Positions 8,517 through 16,758 are shown, counted from the stretch's first letter. The stretch is DNA of 64,000 nt from Cypionkella sinensis (GCF_042646385.1 NZ_JBHRTO010000001.1:1302001-1366000); one strand, 5' to 3'. The notes: generated from the letters alone by a model not told the origin. A program made the numbers and translations.

Positions 8517-9325
8517 CACGCCCCCCTGACTGCGCGGACGCGGTCCATGAAGTCGCGGGCGCGGGACGGGTCAACCGCCGACCACGTGTCGCCACCATGC
8601 TTCAAGGCCGAGCCAACAATGCAGCCATCGGCGACCCGCAGCACCTCGGCCACCGTGTCATGCTTCACCCCGGTATTCGCCAGCACGGGGGTATTCGGCA
8701 GCACACGTTTGACCGATTCCAGATCGACCATCTTCGCAGCCTCGCCGGTGATCGCGCCCGACACCAGCACCGCATCGGGGATCGAGGAAAACACCGCCGA
8801 GCGCGCCCGGTCGGGCAAGCTGCGCGGATCGAGCGAGCCTGCAAACTCGGCCGAGACGTTGTAGAGTTTCGCCACCCCGCCCGCGCCAATCCGCTGGCCA
8901 TAGCGCAGGGCCGCCCCGGCGTCAGGGGCCCAGACGCCCATATCGCTGGCGTAGGTGCCGGTGAAAATCTCACGCACGAACTGCGCGCCTGTGGCCGTGG
9001 CCAAGGCCATCGTCGCCATCGGGTCCCACAGCACATTCACCCCGAACGGCACGGAAATCTGCGCGCGCAGACGGCCAATCACATAGCCCATCGTCACGGT
9101 GCTGGCGGCATCGACCTTCAGCTCATAGGGGCGGTCGTTTTCATTGCCGAACATCACCGCATCAAAACCCGCCGCCTGCAATGCCGCAAGATCAGCAGCC
9201 GCGCCTGCAATGATGCCCTCTACCCCGGCCTCGGGATCGTGCAGCGGCGTGCCCGGCAGCGCCCCCAGATGCACCATCGCAATCACCGGCTTTTTCGCCC
9301 CGAAAACCTGCGCAAACCGTGTCAT
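8516..9325 (-). CDS. BtpA/SgcQ family TIM-barrel protein
   Basis: A 269-residue BtpA/SgcQ family protein. The start KPVIAMVHLGALPGTPLHD is the family hallmark. DAVMFGNENDRPYE, IPDAVLVSGAITGE and the late NTGVKHDTVAEVLRVADGCIVGSALK follow, the last resembling a TIM-barrel phosphate-binding site. The founding BtpA affects photosystem I assembly in cyanobacteria, but most bacterial members sit in sugar operons and have no proven reaction. It is the first gene of the leftward operon, and its gene end overlaps the M42 gene. The promoter region holds a variant of the CTAACATGTTAG operator. An aldolase- or epimerase-like role on a sugar phosphate is plausible but unproven. Confidence 0.9.
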   Translation of the reverse strand: MTRFAQVFGAKKPVIAMVHLGALPGTPLHDPEAGVEGIIAGAAADLAALQAAGFDAVMFGNENDRPYELKVDAASTVTMGYVIGRLRAQISVPFGVNVLWDPMATMALATATGAQFVREIFTGTYASDMGVWAPDAGAALRYGQRIGAGGVAKLYNVSAEFAGSLDPRSLPDRARSAVFSSIPDAVLVSGAITGEAAKMVDLESVKRVLPNTPVLANTGVKHDTVAEVLRVADGCIVGSALKHGGDTWSAVDPSRARDFMDRVRAVRGA

Positions 9326-9386
9326 GAATTCCTCCTGTTTTGCGGCAGGCTAAGGCGAAAGCGATTGGCTGGAAAGGTGGAACACA

Positions 9387-9398
9387 CTAGCATGTCAG
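9387..9398. promoter_or_regulatory. operator variant CTAGCATGTCAG, copy 2
   Basis: Ten of twelve bases match the CTAACATGTTAG palindrome. It lies in the 92-base gap between the divergent BtpA (start 9325) and aldose dehydrogenase (start 9418) genes. The matching promoter positions in this locus make it a probable weaker site for the GntR/FadR regulator. Confidence 0.65.
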
Positions 9399-9417
9399 TG
9401 AAAATCAGGGGGCAAAG

Positions 9418-10437
9418 ATGCGCATCAGACATTGGGATCGTTTGGGCAACGGCGGCCTTGATTTCACCGAACTCGGCTTTGGTGCCGCCCCCATCGCCAA
9501 CCTTTACCGCGCTATATCGGAGGCAGATGCGCAAGCCGTCTTGGCCCGCGCATGGGAGGCTGGCGTGCGCTATTTCGACACCGCACCGCTTTATGGGCTT
9601 GGTCTGTCGGAAACCCGGCTGAACCATTTCCTGCGTGACAAACTGCGCGATTCCTATGTGATCTCGACCAAAATCGGCCGCCACCTGCGCCCCTGCCCGC
9701 CCGATCAGCGCGACGGCATCGGCAAATGGTTCGACGTGCCCGCCCGGCGTGAAGAATACGACTACAGCTATGACGGCGTGCTGCGCAGCCTTGATGCCAG
9801 CCTGCAGCGCACCGGGCTGGACCGCGTCGACATCCTTTATGCCCATGATCTCGATCTGGCGAACCACCACAGCCCATCTGCCCTTGATGCGCGGCTGAAC
9901 GAGTTCATGTCTGGCGGCTACCGCGCCTTGTTGGAGTTGCGCGAGCAAGGCGTGATCAAGGCCTTCGGCGCGGGCGTGAACGCGTGGGAGCCTTGCCAAT
10001 GGCTGCTGGAGCGTGGTGATTTCGATCTGTTCCTGCTGGCGGGCCGCTACACCCTGCTGGAGCAAGCCGCGCTGGACAGCTTCCTGCCGCTGGCGCAACG
10101 GCGCGGTGTGGGCATTGTGATTGGCGGGCCCTACAATTCCGGTATCCTTGCCTCAGGCCCGAAACCCGGCGCTTTCTATAACTACGACCCCGCCCCTGAC
10201 CACATCCTGACCCGCGCCGCCGCCCTGCAAGCCGTCTGTGCGGCCCATGGCGTGCGGCTTGTCGATGCTGCGTTCCAGTTTCCGCTGCGCCATCCGGCGG
10301 TGGTCTCGGTGATCCCCGGCGGGCAAGGCGTGGCCGAGATGGACAGCAACGCCGCCGCCGCAACTGCGCAGGTTCCCGCAAGCCTTTGGGCTGATCTGAA
10401 GGCGCAGGGCCTGCTGCATCCAGAGGCCCCGATCTGA
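9418..10437 (+). CDS. aldo/keto reductase, D-threo-aldose (L-fucose) 1-dehydrogenase type
   Basis: A 339-residue aldo/keto reductase. The motifs are GFGAAPIANLYRAISEADAQAVLARAWEAGVRYFDTAPLYG (catalytic Asp and Tyr), YVISTKIGRHLRP (catalytic Lys) and LDRVDILYAHDLD (catalytic His). The start and the STKIGR segment match D-threo-aldose 1-dehydrogenases, also called L-fucose or pyridoxal dehydrogenases, which oxidise an aldose at C1 to the lactone. It is a lone rightward gene, divergent from the BtpA operon, with a good ribosome-binding site (GGGGGC). With the UxaA-type dehydratase in the same regulon, it suggests an oxidative, non-phosphorylated entry to sugar breakdown. Confidence 0.88.
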   Translation: MRIRHWDRLGNGGLDFTELGFGAAPIANLYRAISEADAQAVLARAWEAGVRYFDTAPLYGLGLSETRLNHFLRDKLRDSYVISTKIGRHLRPCPPDQRDGIGKWFDVPARREEYDYSYDGVLRSLDASLQRTGLDRVDILYAHDLDLANHHSPSALDARLNEFMSGGYRALLELREQGVIKAFGAGVNAWEPCQWLLERGDFDLFLLAGRYTLLEQAALDSFLPLAQRRGVGIVIGGPYNSGILASGPKPGAFYNYDPAPDHILTRAAALQAVCAAHGVRLVDAAFQFPLRHPAVVSVIPGGQGVAEMDSNAAAATAQVPASLWADLKAQGLLHPEAPI

Positions 10438-10559
10438 CAGCCCGGATCGGGCAATCAAGGCAGGGTGATCAAGGCGCCGTATCTTCCCATCTGGGAATGA
10501 CTTGTGGTTTTGCCTTGTATTTTCCGCATTTTCCACAAGATGTGGTATAATTCGGCACA

Positions 10560-11291
10560 TCAGGGGTTGAACAGATCTGGGTGGCTGCGCTCTAGCGGCT
10601 CGAGATAGGTCAGCAGTTTGCGCAGATGCCCGCGCATCGCCGCCCGCGCCGCCTGCGGATCACGGGCCTCGAGTGCCGCCAGAATCCCGCGATGCTCCTC
10701 CAAGGTTGCCGCCACCCGGCCATCGACGGGCAGCACCAACCGGCGCGCGCGTTCGACATGCACCCAAGCGGTCTCCGCCACCACCGACAGCTTGCGATAG
10801 CCGGTAAAGCTGCGGATCAGATCGTGCATCTCGCCGTCCAACTGGTAGAAACCGGGGAAATCGCCATCCGCCAGCAAAGCCGCCTGCACGGTGATATTGC
10901 GGCGCAGCGCCACCAACTGCTCATCACTGATGGTTTCGGCCACGCGCTCGATCGCCTGCAACTCGATGGCCTCGCGCACGAAGGCACCTTCGCGGATTTC
11001 ATCCATCGAGAAGCGCGCCACATAGGTGCCCGCTTGTGGGATCACATCCACCAACCCCTCGGTGGCCAGCCGCGCCACCGCATCCGACACCGGGCTGCGC
11101 GACACGCCCAGTTCGGCGCAAATCTCGGGCTTGCGCAGGATTTCACCGGGGCGATAGCTCAGCGACAAGATCGCTTGCCGCAGGGTCTGATAGACCTTCG
11201 ACCCCAGCGAACCCACGAACATCTCAAGCGGTTGCAAGCGGTGGTTTGCCGCGATCGGGTCTTGTGAGAAGGCATCTTCGGACTGTAACAT
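10560..11291 (-). CDS. GntR-family transcriptional regulator, FadR subfamily (FCD domain)
   Basis: A 243-residue repressor-type regulator. The winged helix-turn-helix runs from LGSKVYQTLRQAILSLSYRPGEILRKPEICAELGVSRSPVSDAVARLATEGLVDVIPQAG, a textbook GntR N-terminus near residues 30-90. An all-helical FCD ligand domain follows, with metal-type histidines in GEMHDLIRSFTGY and EHRGILAALEARD. It is divergent from the uxaA-type gene. A perfect CTAACATGTTAG palindrome begins two bases upstream of its own start codon, so it is probably autoregulated. The same palindrome at the transporter promoter indicates that it controls the whole catabolic locus; a sugar acid or keto acid would be the typical inducer. 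Confidence 0.92.
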   Translation of the reverse strand: MLQSEDAFSQDPIAANHRLQPLEMFVGSLGSKVYQTLRQAILSLSYRPGEILRKPEICAELGVSRSPVSDAVARLATEGLVDVIPQAGTYVARFSMDEIREGAFVREAIELQAIERVAETISDEQLVALRRNITVQAALLADGDFPGFYQLDGEMHDLIRSFTGYRKLSVVAETAWVHVERARRLVLPVDGRVAATLEEHRGILAALEARDPQAARAAMRGHLRKLLTYLEPLERSHPDLFNP

Positions 11292-11292
11292 G

Positions 11293-11304
11293 CTAACATG
11301 TTAG
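11293..11304. promoter_or_regulatory. palindromic operator CTAACATGTTAG, copy 3
   Basis: This is a perfect palindrome, extended to 14 bp at 11292-11305. It lies in the 52-base gap between the regulator start (11291) and the dehydratase start (11344). A partial copy, TGTAACATG, overlaps the regulator start codon at 11284-11292. Binding here would block both divergent promoters. Confidence 0.75.
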
Positions 11305-11343
11305 CCGAGCCAAGCCTCGGGATCAAGCAAAGGCGACAGCAAA

Positions 11344-12867
11344 ATGTTACAAAGCAATCAAAGTGTGATACGCTTGAATCCAGCCGATAATCTGGTGATC
11401 GCCCTCGTCGATCTGCCCAGCGGCACACAGCCCGGCGGGCTGGATATCGCCACCACCCAAGCGATTCCCCGTGGCCACAAAATCGCCACCCGCCCGATTG
11501 CTGCGGGCGAACAGGTGATCCGTTACGGCCAGATCATCGGCGAAGCCACCTGCGATATTGCGGCCGGGGCGCATATTCACAGCCATAATCTTGGCATGGG
11601 GCCGCATACCGACGATTACGCCATAGGCCGCGAAAGCCACGCCCTGCCCGCTTTGCCGCCGCGCGAATTCATGGGGTATCACCGCGCCGACGGCCAAGTC
11701 GGCACCCGCAATTACATCGGGATTCTGACTTCGGTGAACTGCTCGGGTTCCGTCGCGCGCTTTATCGCCGAAGCTGCCGAGAAAGACCCGGTGCTGTCGT
11801 CGATGCCGAATATCGACGGCTTTGTGCCGATTGTGCACAATACCGGCTGCGGCATGTCGGGGGTGAATGAGGGTTACGACACCCTGATGCGCACGCTGAA
11901 AGGCTATGCCCGCAACGCCAATTTTGGCGGTATCCTGCTGGTGGGTCTGGGCTGCGAGGTGATGCAGGTGCCCGATCTGGTCGGCCAAGGCCGACTGCGC
12001 CCGGATGGCAATTTTCGCTACATGACGATCCAGCAAACCGGCGGCACCCGCGCCACCATCGCGGCGGGGCTGAAGGTTTTGCGCGAAATGGCCGAGGTCG
12101 CTGCCCAAACCGCCCGCGCGCCTGCGCCCGTCTCCAAGCTGATGATCGGCCTGCAATGCGGTGGCTCGGATGGCTATTCCGGCATCACCGCCAATCCGGC
12201 ACTTGGACATATGTCCGACATGCTGGTGCAGATGGGTGGCACCACCATCCTGTCGGAAACGCCCGAGATTTACGGGGCGGAACACCTGCTGACGCGCCGC
12301 GCAGTCTCGACCGAGGTTGGTGAGAAACTGCTGGAGCGCATCAAGTGGTGGGAAGATTACACCGCCCGCAACGGTGGTGAGATGGACAACAACCCTTCCC
12401 CTGGCAACAAGAAAGGTGGCCTGACAACGATCTTGGAAAAGTCGCTGGGCGCGGTTGCCAAGGGCGGCACCGCCCCCTTGGTTGGCGTCTATAAATTCGC
12501 AGAGCCCATCACCACCCCCGGCTTCACCTATATGGACAGCCCCGGCTATGACCCCTGTTCCGTCACCGGCCAGATCGCCTCTGGCGCCACGATGATCATC
12601 TTTACCACGGGCCGAGGCTCGGTCTCGGGCTATAAACCCAGCCCCTGCATCAAGCTGGCGACCAACACCGAAATGTATAATCGCCTGGCCGAGGATATGG
12701 ACATCAACTGCGGCGACATCCTCACAAACGGTGTGAGCATCGCCGCGAAAGGTGCTGAAATCCTTGAGAAAGTCATCGCCGTGGCCTCCGGCCAGCGCAC
12801 CTTCTCGGAAGAGTTGGGCTTTGGTAGCGCCGAGTTCGTGCCATGGCAGATTGGTGCCGTGATGTAG
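11344..12867 (+). CDS. UxaA-family altronate/sugar-acid dehydratase
   Basis: A 507-residue full-length UxaA-type dehydratase. The N-terminal SAF domain (roughly residues 10-100, PRGHKIATRPIAAGEQVIRYGQIIG) is joined to the large catalytic part. Visible family text includes RADGQVGTRNYIGILTSVNCSGS, the NTGCGMSG cysteine segment, LQCGGSDGYSGITANPALG and TTGRGSVSGYKPSPCIKLATN. UxaA removes water from D-altronate to give 2-keto-3-deoxygluconate using iron. Relatives act on galactarate and other sugar acids. It is divergent from the GntR regulator across an operator. Here it probably dehydrates the aldonate derived from the aldose dehydrogenase product; which one is unknown. Confidence 0.92.
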   Translation: MLQSNQSVIRLNPADNLVIALVDLPSGTQPGGLDIATTQAIPRGHKIATRPIAAGEQVIRYGQIIGEATCDIAAGAHIHSHNLGMGPHTDDYAIGRESHALPALPPREFMGYHRADGQVGTRNYIGILTSVNCSGSVARFIAEAAEKDPVLSSMPNIDGFVPIVHNTGCGMSGVNEGYDTLMRTLKGYARNANFGGILLVGLGCEVMQVPDLVGQGRLRPDGNFRYMTIQQTGGTRATIAAGLKVLREMAEVAAQTARAPAPVSKLMIGLQCGGSDGYSGITANPALGHMSDMLVQMGGTTILSETPEIYGAEHLLTRRAVSTEVGEKLLERIKWWEDYTARNGGEMDNNPSPGNKKGGLTTILEKSLGAVAKGGTAPLVGVYKFAEPITTPGFTYMDSPGYDPCSVTGQIASGATMIIFTTGRGSVSGYKPSPCIKLATNTEMYNRLAEDMDINCGDILTNGVSIAAKGAEILEKVIAVASGQRTFSEELGFGSAEFVPWQIGAVM

Positions 12868-12896
12868 CCACCTCAGCGCCCTGCACGCCTGTTGAA

Positions 12897-12982
12897 GCCT
12901 CCGGCGGGAGTATTTAGGCCAAGATGAAGTTGAAGCGTGCCGCTTTGGTCATCCTCTCTGCCTAAATATCCCCGCCGGAGGC
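12897..12982. terminator. large inverted repeat made of two intergenic-repeat copies, convergent terminator
   Basis: Two copies of the CCGCCGGAGG-type repeat face each other: arm 1 at 12897-12919 and arm 2 at 12960-12982. They pair almost perfectly across about 40 bases. The structure separates the convergent uxaA-type and phosphomannomutase genes, where a two-way terminator is expected. Confidence 0.6.
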
Positions 12983-12992
12983 TTCTGCCGCC

Positions 12993-14366
12993 TCAGCCCT
13001 CGCTGCGGATCAAGGCCGAAATCTCGGCCACAGCCTGCTCCACCAGATCCACCCGCCCGCGCGATTCCACGTTCAAGCGCAACAGTGGCTCGGTATTCGA
13101 CGAGCGCAGGTTGAAGCGCCAATCGCCAAACTCAAGGCTCAGCCCGTCCAGATCATCCCGCGCCTGCGCCCGTGGCGCATAGGCCGCCTCGATCTTCGCC
13201 ACCACGGCGCGGGCGTCCTTGACCCGGAAGTTGATCTCACCCGACGACGGAAACGCCGCCCGCCGTGCCGCCAACAGATCGGCCAGCGACAGCCCCGTCC
13301 GCCCCATCAACTCGGCCACCAGCAGCCACGGGATCATGCCGGAATCGCAGGCCATGAAATCGCGGAAATAGTGATGCGCCGACATCTCGCCGCCGTAAAC
13401 CGCCCCGGTGTCGCGCAGGGCTTGCTTCAGAAACGCATGGCCGGTCTTGGCCGCCACCGTCCGCCCGCCCGCGCGCGTCACCACATCCTGCGTGTTCCAG
13501 ACCACGCGCGGATCATGGATGATCACAGCCCCCGGCTCTTTCGCCAGAAACACCTCGGCCAGAAGCCCGACCAGATATTCCCCGGCGACAAAGCCACCGC
13601 TGGCATCAAACAGGAAGCAGCGGTCGAAATCACCGTCCCAGGCCACCCCCATGTCGGCCCCTGCGGCCACCACCGCCTCTGCCGTCACCGGCTGGTTTTC
13701 CGGCAGCAGCGGGTTGGGGATGCCATTCGGGAAACTGCCATCCGGCTGATGATGCATCCGTACGAATTCCAGCGGAGCCCCCGCCGCCGCCAAGCCTGCC
13801 GCAATCGCATCAAAGGTCGGCCCCGCAGCACCATTGCCCGCGTTCACCACGATCTTCAACGGCCGCAGCGCGCTGATATCGACAAACGACAGCACCCGGT
13901 CGACAAAGCCCGCCCGCACCGCCGCGGCATCAACGACGCGGCCACCGGGCTGATCCGGTGCAAAGGCGCCACTTTCCGCCAGCGCCTTGATCCGCGCCAA
14001 CCCCGTGGCCGCATCCAGCGGAGCCGACCCGCGGCGGACCATCTTCATGCCATTGTAATCCATCGGATTATGCGAGGCCGTCACCTCGATCCCGCCATCG
14101 GCATCCAGCGCCGTGGTGGCAAAATACATCTCCTCGGTGCCGCATAGGCCAAGGTCCAGCACCTCGACCCCCGCCGCCACCAGCCCTTCGGCCACCGCCC
14201 GCGCAAGCTCTGCCGAGGATGCCCGGCAATCCTGCCCCAACACCACGCGACTAGCGCCCAAACCTTCCGCAAAGGCCCGACCGATCCGGCGCGCAATCTC
14301 TGGGTTCAACTCGTCGCCCAACTTGCCGCGAATGTCATAGGCCTTGAAGCAGGTATAGTTCGTCAT
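12993..14366 (-). CDS. phosphomannomutase/phosphoglucomutase (ManB/AlgC type)
   Basis: A 457-residue alpha-D-phosphohexomutase, acting on mannose or glucose 1- and 6-phosphates for surface polysaccharide precursors. The four family sites are present in order: the active serine in TASHNPMDYNGMK (about residue 97), the metal loop DGDFDRCFLFD (about 235), the sugar-binding GGEMSAHHYF (about 320) and the phosphate-binding RSSNTEPLLRLNVE (about 420). The start is ATG at 14366 (MTNYTCFKAYDIRG), preceded by GGTGGA; a TTG further upstream extends the frame but adds nothing conserved. It is monocistronic, divergent from hisB. Confidence 0.93.
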   Translation of the reverse strand: MTNYTCFKAYDIRGKLGDELNPEIARRIGRAFAEGLGASRVVLGQDCRASSAELARAVAEGLVAAGVEVLDLGLCGTEEMYFATTALDADGGIEVTASHNPMDYNGMKMVRRGSAPLDAATGLARIKALAESGAFAPDQPGGRVVDAAAVRAGFVDRVLSFVDISALRPLKIVVNAGNGAAGPTFDAIAAGLAAAGAPLEFVRMHHQPDGSFPNGIPNPLLPENQPVTAEAVVAAGADMGVAWDGDFDRCFLFDASGGFVAGEYLVGLLAEVFLAKEPGAVIIHDPRVVWNTQDVVTRAGGRTVAAKTGHAFLKQALRDTGAVYGGEMSAHHYFRDFMACDSGMIPWLLVAELMGRTGLSLADLLAARRAAFPSSGEINFRVKDARAVVAKIEAAYAPRAQARDDLDGLSLEFGDWRFNLRSSNTEPLLRLNVESRGRVDLVEQAVAEISALIRSEG

Positions 14367-14503
14367 GTTCCACCAGTGTGACGCCAAAGTTGCGCGCCAC
14401 CATAGGCATCATCCGCGCAACGTCCACCCGATTTGCGTGCAGCGGCGCTTTTCAACTCCGCCCCCCCGCCCTATAAGGCCGCAACCCCAGCAAGGAGCCC
14501 GCG

Positions 14504-15091
14504 ATGCGCAGCGCCGAGATCACCCGCAACACCAACGAGACCAAGATCGCCGTTGCCATCAACCTCGACGGCACCGGGCGCAGCGAGATCAAGACCGGGG
14601 TTGGCTTTTTCGACCATATGCTCGATCAACTCGCCCGCCACTCGCTGATCGACCTCAGCGTTCAGGCGCAGGGTGATCTGCATATCGACGATCACCACAC
14701 CGTCGAGGATGTCGGCATCGCACTCGGCCAGGCGCTGACCCGCGCCTTGGGCGACAAGAAGGGCATCCGCCGCTATGGCCATTTCCGCCTTGCGATGGAT
14801 GACACGCAAGTGGCCTGTGCACTCGACCTTTCCGCCCGCCCCTATCTGGTCTGGCAAGTGCCGTTCACCGCCGCCAAGATCGGCAGCTTTGACACCGAAC
14901 TCGTGCGCGAATTCTTCCAGGCGCTGGCCACGCACGGCGGCATCACCTTGCATGTTGACCTTATCCATGGGCTGAACAGCCACCACATCGCCGAGGCCGC
15001 CTTCAAATCCGTCGCCCGCGCCCTGCGCGAAGCGGTGGAGCCTGATCCCCGCATGGCAGGCGTTCTGCCTTCCACCAAAGGCGCGCTCTAG
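14504..15091 (+). CDS. hisB: imidazoleglycerol-phosphate dehydratase
   Basis: A 195-residue HisB, the monofunctional form without the phosphatase domain. It catalyses dehydration of imidazole glycerol phosphate to imidazole acetol phosphate in histidine synthesis. The two metal-binding repeats are clear: FFDHMLDQLARHS and HIDDHHTVEDVGIALGQAL in the first half, and GLNSHHIAEAAFKSVARAL in the second. The start has AAGGAG 8 bases upstream. hisH follows after a 66-base gap that carries one intergenic repeat. Confidence 0.97.
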   Translation: MRSAEITRNTNETKIAVAINLDGTGRSEIKTGVGFFDHMLDQLARHSLIDLSVQAQGDLHIDDHHTVEDVGIALGQALTRALGDKKGIRRYGHFRLAMDDTQVACALDLSARPYLVWQVPFTAAKIGSFDTELVREFFQALATHGGITLHVDLIHGLNSHHIAEAAFKSVARALREAVEPDPRMAGVLPSTKGAL

Positions 15092-15127
15092 GTCATCCTC
15101 TCTGTTTAAATATCCCCGCCGGAGGCT
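15091..15127 (+). repeat. intergenic repeat, GGTCATCCTCTCTG...CCCCGCCGGAGGCT type
   Basis: This copy lies between hisB and hisH. It shares GGTCATCCTCTCTG and TAAATATCCCCGCCGGAGGCT with the copy at 12948-12983, and the second half with 16737-16758. A related inverted copy is at 21174-21198. Its presence inside a probable operon shows that it need not be a terminator. Confidence 0.7.
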
Positions 15128-15157
15128 CCGACGCCGCCAGCAACCGAAGGGCCCCCT

Positions 15158-15796
15158 ATGCTCACCGTCCTCGTCGACTACGATTCCGGCAACCTGCACT
15201 CGGCAGAAAAAGCCTTTCAGCGCATGGCGTTGGAGACGGGTGCTGGCGAAGTGCTGGTGTCCTCGCGCCCCGAGGATGTCGCCCGCGCCGACCGTATCGT
15301 GCTGCCCGGCGATGGCGCTTTCCCGGCCTGCCGCCGCGCGCTTGGCAGCTATGGCGGCTTGTTCGAAGCGATTGAGGAAGCCGTCACCACCCGCGCCCGC
15401 CCGTTTCTGGGCATCTGCGTCGGGATGCAGATGATGGCAACTTGGGGCCGCGAATATCAAGACACCAAGGGGTTTGACTGGATCGCTGGCGAAGTGGTCA
15501 AAATCACCCCTGCCGATGCTGCGTTGAAAGTGCCGCATATGGGCTGGAATGATCTGGTGCTTGATCACCCGCACCCGGTTCTGGCAGGCATCCGCACGGG
15601 CGATCATGCCTATTTCGTGCATTCCTACCATTTCCGCGTCGAAAACCCGGCCCACCGCCTTGCCCATGCCGATTACGCGGGCGAGATCACCGCGATCATC
15701 GGACGCGACAATATGCTGGGGATGCAGTTTCACCCCGAGAAATCGCAAGCCACCGGCCTGCGGCTGATCGGCAACTTCCTGCGATGGACGCCCTGA
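15158..15796 (+). CDS. hisH: imidazole glycerol phosphate synthase glutamine amidotransferase subunit
   Basis: A 212-residue class I amidotransferase that releases ammonia from glutamine and channels it to HisF. The N-terminus VLVDYDSGNLHSAEKAFQRM is typical of HisH. The nucleophile is in FLGICVGMQMM (about Cys 87), and the His-Glu pair is in MGMQFHPEKSQATG near residue 190. Its stop codon abuts the start of a glutaminase gene with no spacer. The partner hisF gene lies on the other strand about 1.4 kb downstream. Confidence 0.97.
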   Translation: MLTVLVDYDSGNLHSAEKAFQRMALETGAGEVLVSSRPEDVARADRIVLPGDGAFPACRRALGSYGGLFEAIEEAVTTRARPFLGICVGMQMMATWGREYQDTKGFDWIAGEVVKITPADAALKVPHMGWNDLVLDHPHPVLAGIRTGDHAYFVHSYHFRVENPAHRLAHADYAGEITAIIGRDNMLGMQFHPEKSQATGLRLIGNFLRWTP

Positions 15797-16702
15797 ATGC
15801 AGGCGCTGCTGGATCAGATCGCCGCCGAGATGGCCACCGCCCCCGATCGCGGCCGCGTGGCCAGCTACATCCCGGAACTCGCCAAGATCGACCCGCAGCA
15901 GTTCGGCATCGCCGTCGCCCTGCCCTCGGGTGAGGTCTACAGCGCGGGCGATGCGGCCACACCATTCTCGATCCAGTCGATTTCCAAGGTGTTCATGCTG
16001 GCCATCGCCTTGGGCCGCTTGGGTGATCAGATCTGGGCGCGGGTGGGGCGCGAACCCTCTGGCCTTGCCTTCAACTCGATCCTGCAACTGGAGCAGGAAA
16101 ACGGCATCCCGCGCAACCCGTTCGTCAATGCGGGCGCGATTGCCGTCACCGATGCCATCTTGCAAAACCGCCAGCCGCGCGAGGTTCTGGCCGAGTTGTT
16201 GCGCTTCATTCAGGCGGCAGCCGAAGATGACAGCATCACCATCAATCAGGCGGTGGCAAAATCCGAACAGGCCACCGCGCATCGCAACATCGCCTTGGCC
16301 GAATTCATGGCGGCGATGGGCAACCTGCGCAACCCGGCAGCGCTGACCATCGGCACCTATGTGCATCAATGCGCGGTCGAGATGACCACCACCCAACTCG
16401 CCCGCGCCGGCCGTTTTCTCTTGGGCGTGCCCGGCGCACCGCGTCTGGTGTCCCTCGCCCGCATCCGCCGCATCAACGCGCTGATGATGACCTGCGGCCA
16501 CTACGACGCTTCGGGCGAATTTGCCTACCGGGTTGGCCTGCCGGGAAAATCCGGCGTCGGCGGCGGCATCCTCGTCGTGGCCCCCGGCAAAGCCAGCATC
16601 GCCGTCTGGTCGCCGGGCCTGAACGCCAACGGCAACTCACAACTCGGCACGCTGGCGGTTGAGAAGCTGGCACGCGGTATGGGCTGGTCGGTGTTCGGGT
16701 AA
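15797..16702 (+). CDS. glsA: glutaminase (GlsA family)
   Basis: A 301-residue glutaminase of the serine-dependent beta-lactamase fold, hydrolysing glutamine to glutamate and ammonia. The catalytic serine-lysine pair is in FSIQSISKVFML (near residue 60). The other family blocks are GNPFVNAGAI-like RNPFVNAGAIAVTDAI, SEQATAHRNIALAEFM and GKSGVGGGILVVAPGKASIAVWSPGLNANGNS. The gene begins at the base after the hisH stop, so it is translated from the same message. Two glutamine-splitting enzymes next to each other is an unusual pairing within a histidine locus. Confidence 0.95.
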   Translation: MQALLDQIAAEMATAPDRGRVASYIPELAKIDPQQFGIAVALPSGEVYSAGDAATPFSIQSISKVFMLAIALGRLGDQIWARVGREPSGLAFNSILQLEQENGIPRNPFVNAGAIAVTDAILQNRQPREVLAELLRFIQAAAEDDSITINQAVAKSEQATAHRNIALAEFMAAMGNLRNPAALTIGTYVHQCAVEMTTTQLARAGRFLLGVPGAPRLVSLARIRRINALMMTCGHYDASGEFAYRVGLPGKSGVGGGILVVAPGKASIAVWSPGLNANGNSQLGTLAVEKLARGMGWSVFG

Positions 16703-16736
16703 CTCCCGAAACCACCGCTACAATTTCACCTGTTCT

Positions 16737-16758
16737 CAAATATCCCCGCCGGAGGCTT
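16737..16758 (+). repeat. intergenic repeat copy after glsA
   Basis: CAAATATCCCCGCCGGAGGCTT repeats the core of the 12960-12982 and 15105-15127 copies. It lies in the convergent gap between glsA and hisE. Confidence 0.6.

Noticed and set aside
14471..16501. Leftward frame of 676 codons opposite hisB-hisH-glsA
   Set aside because: It spans three well-recognised genes on the other strand and shows no protein family; a GC-skew shadow.
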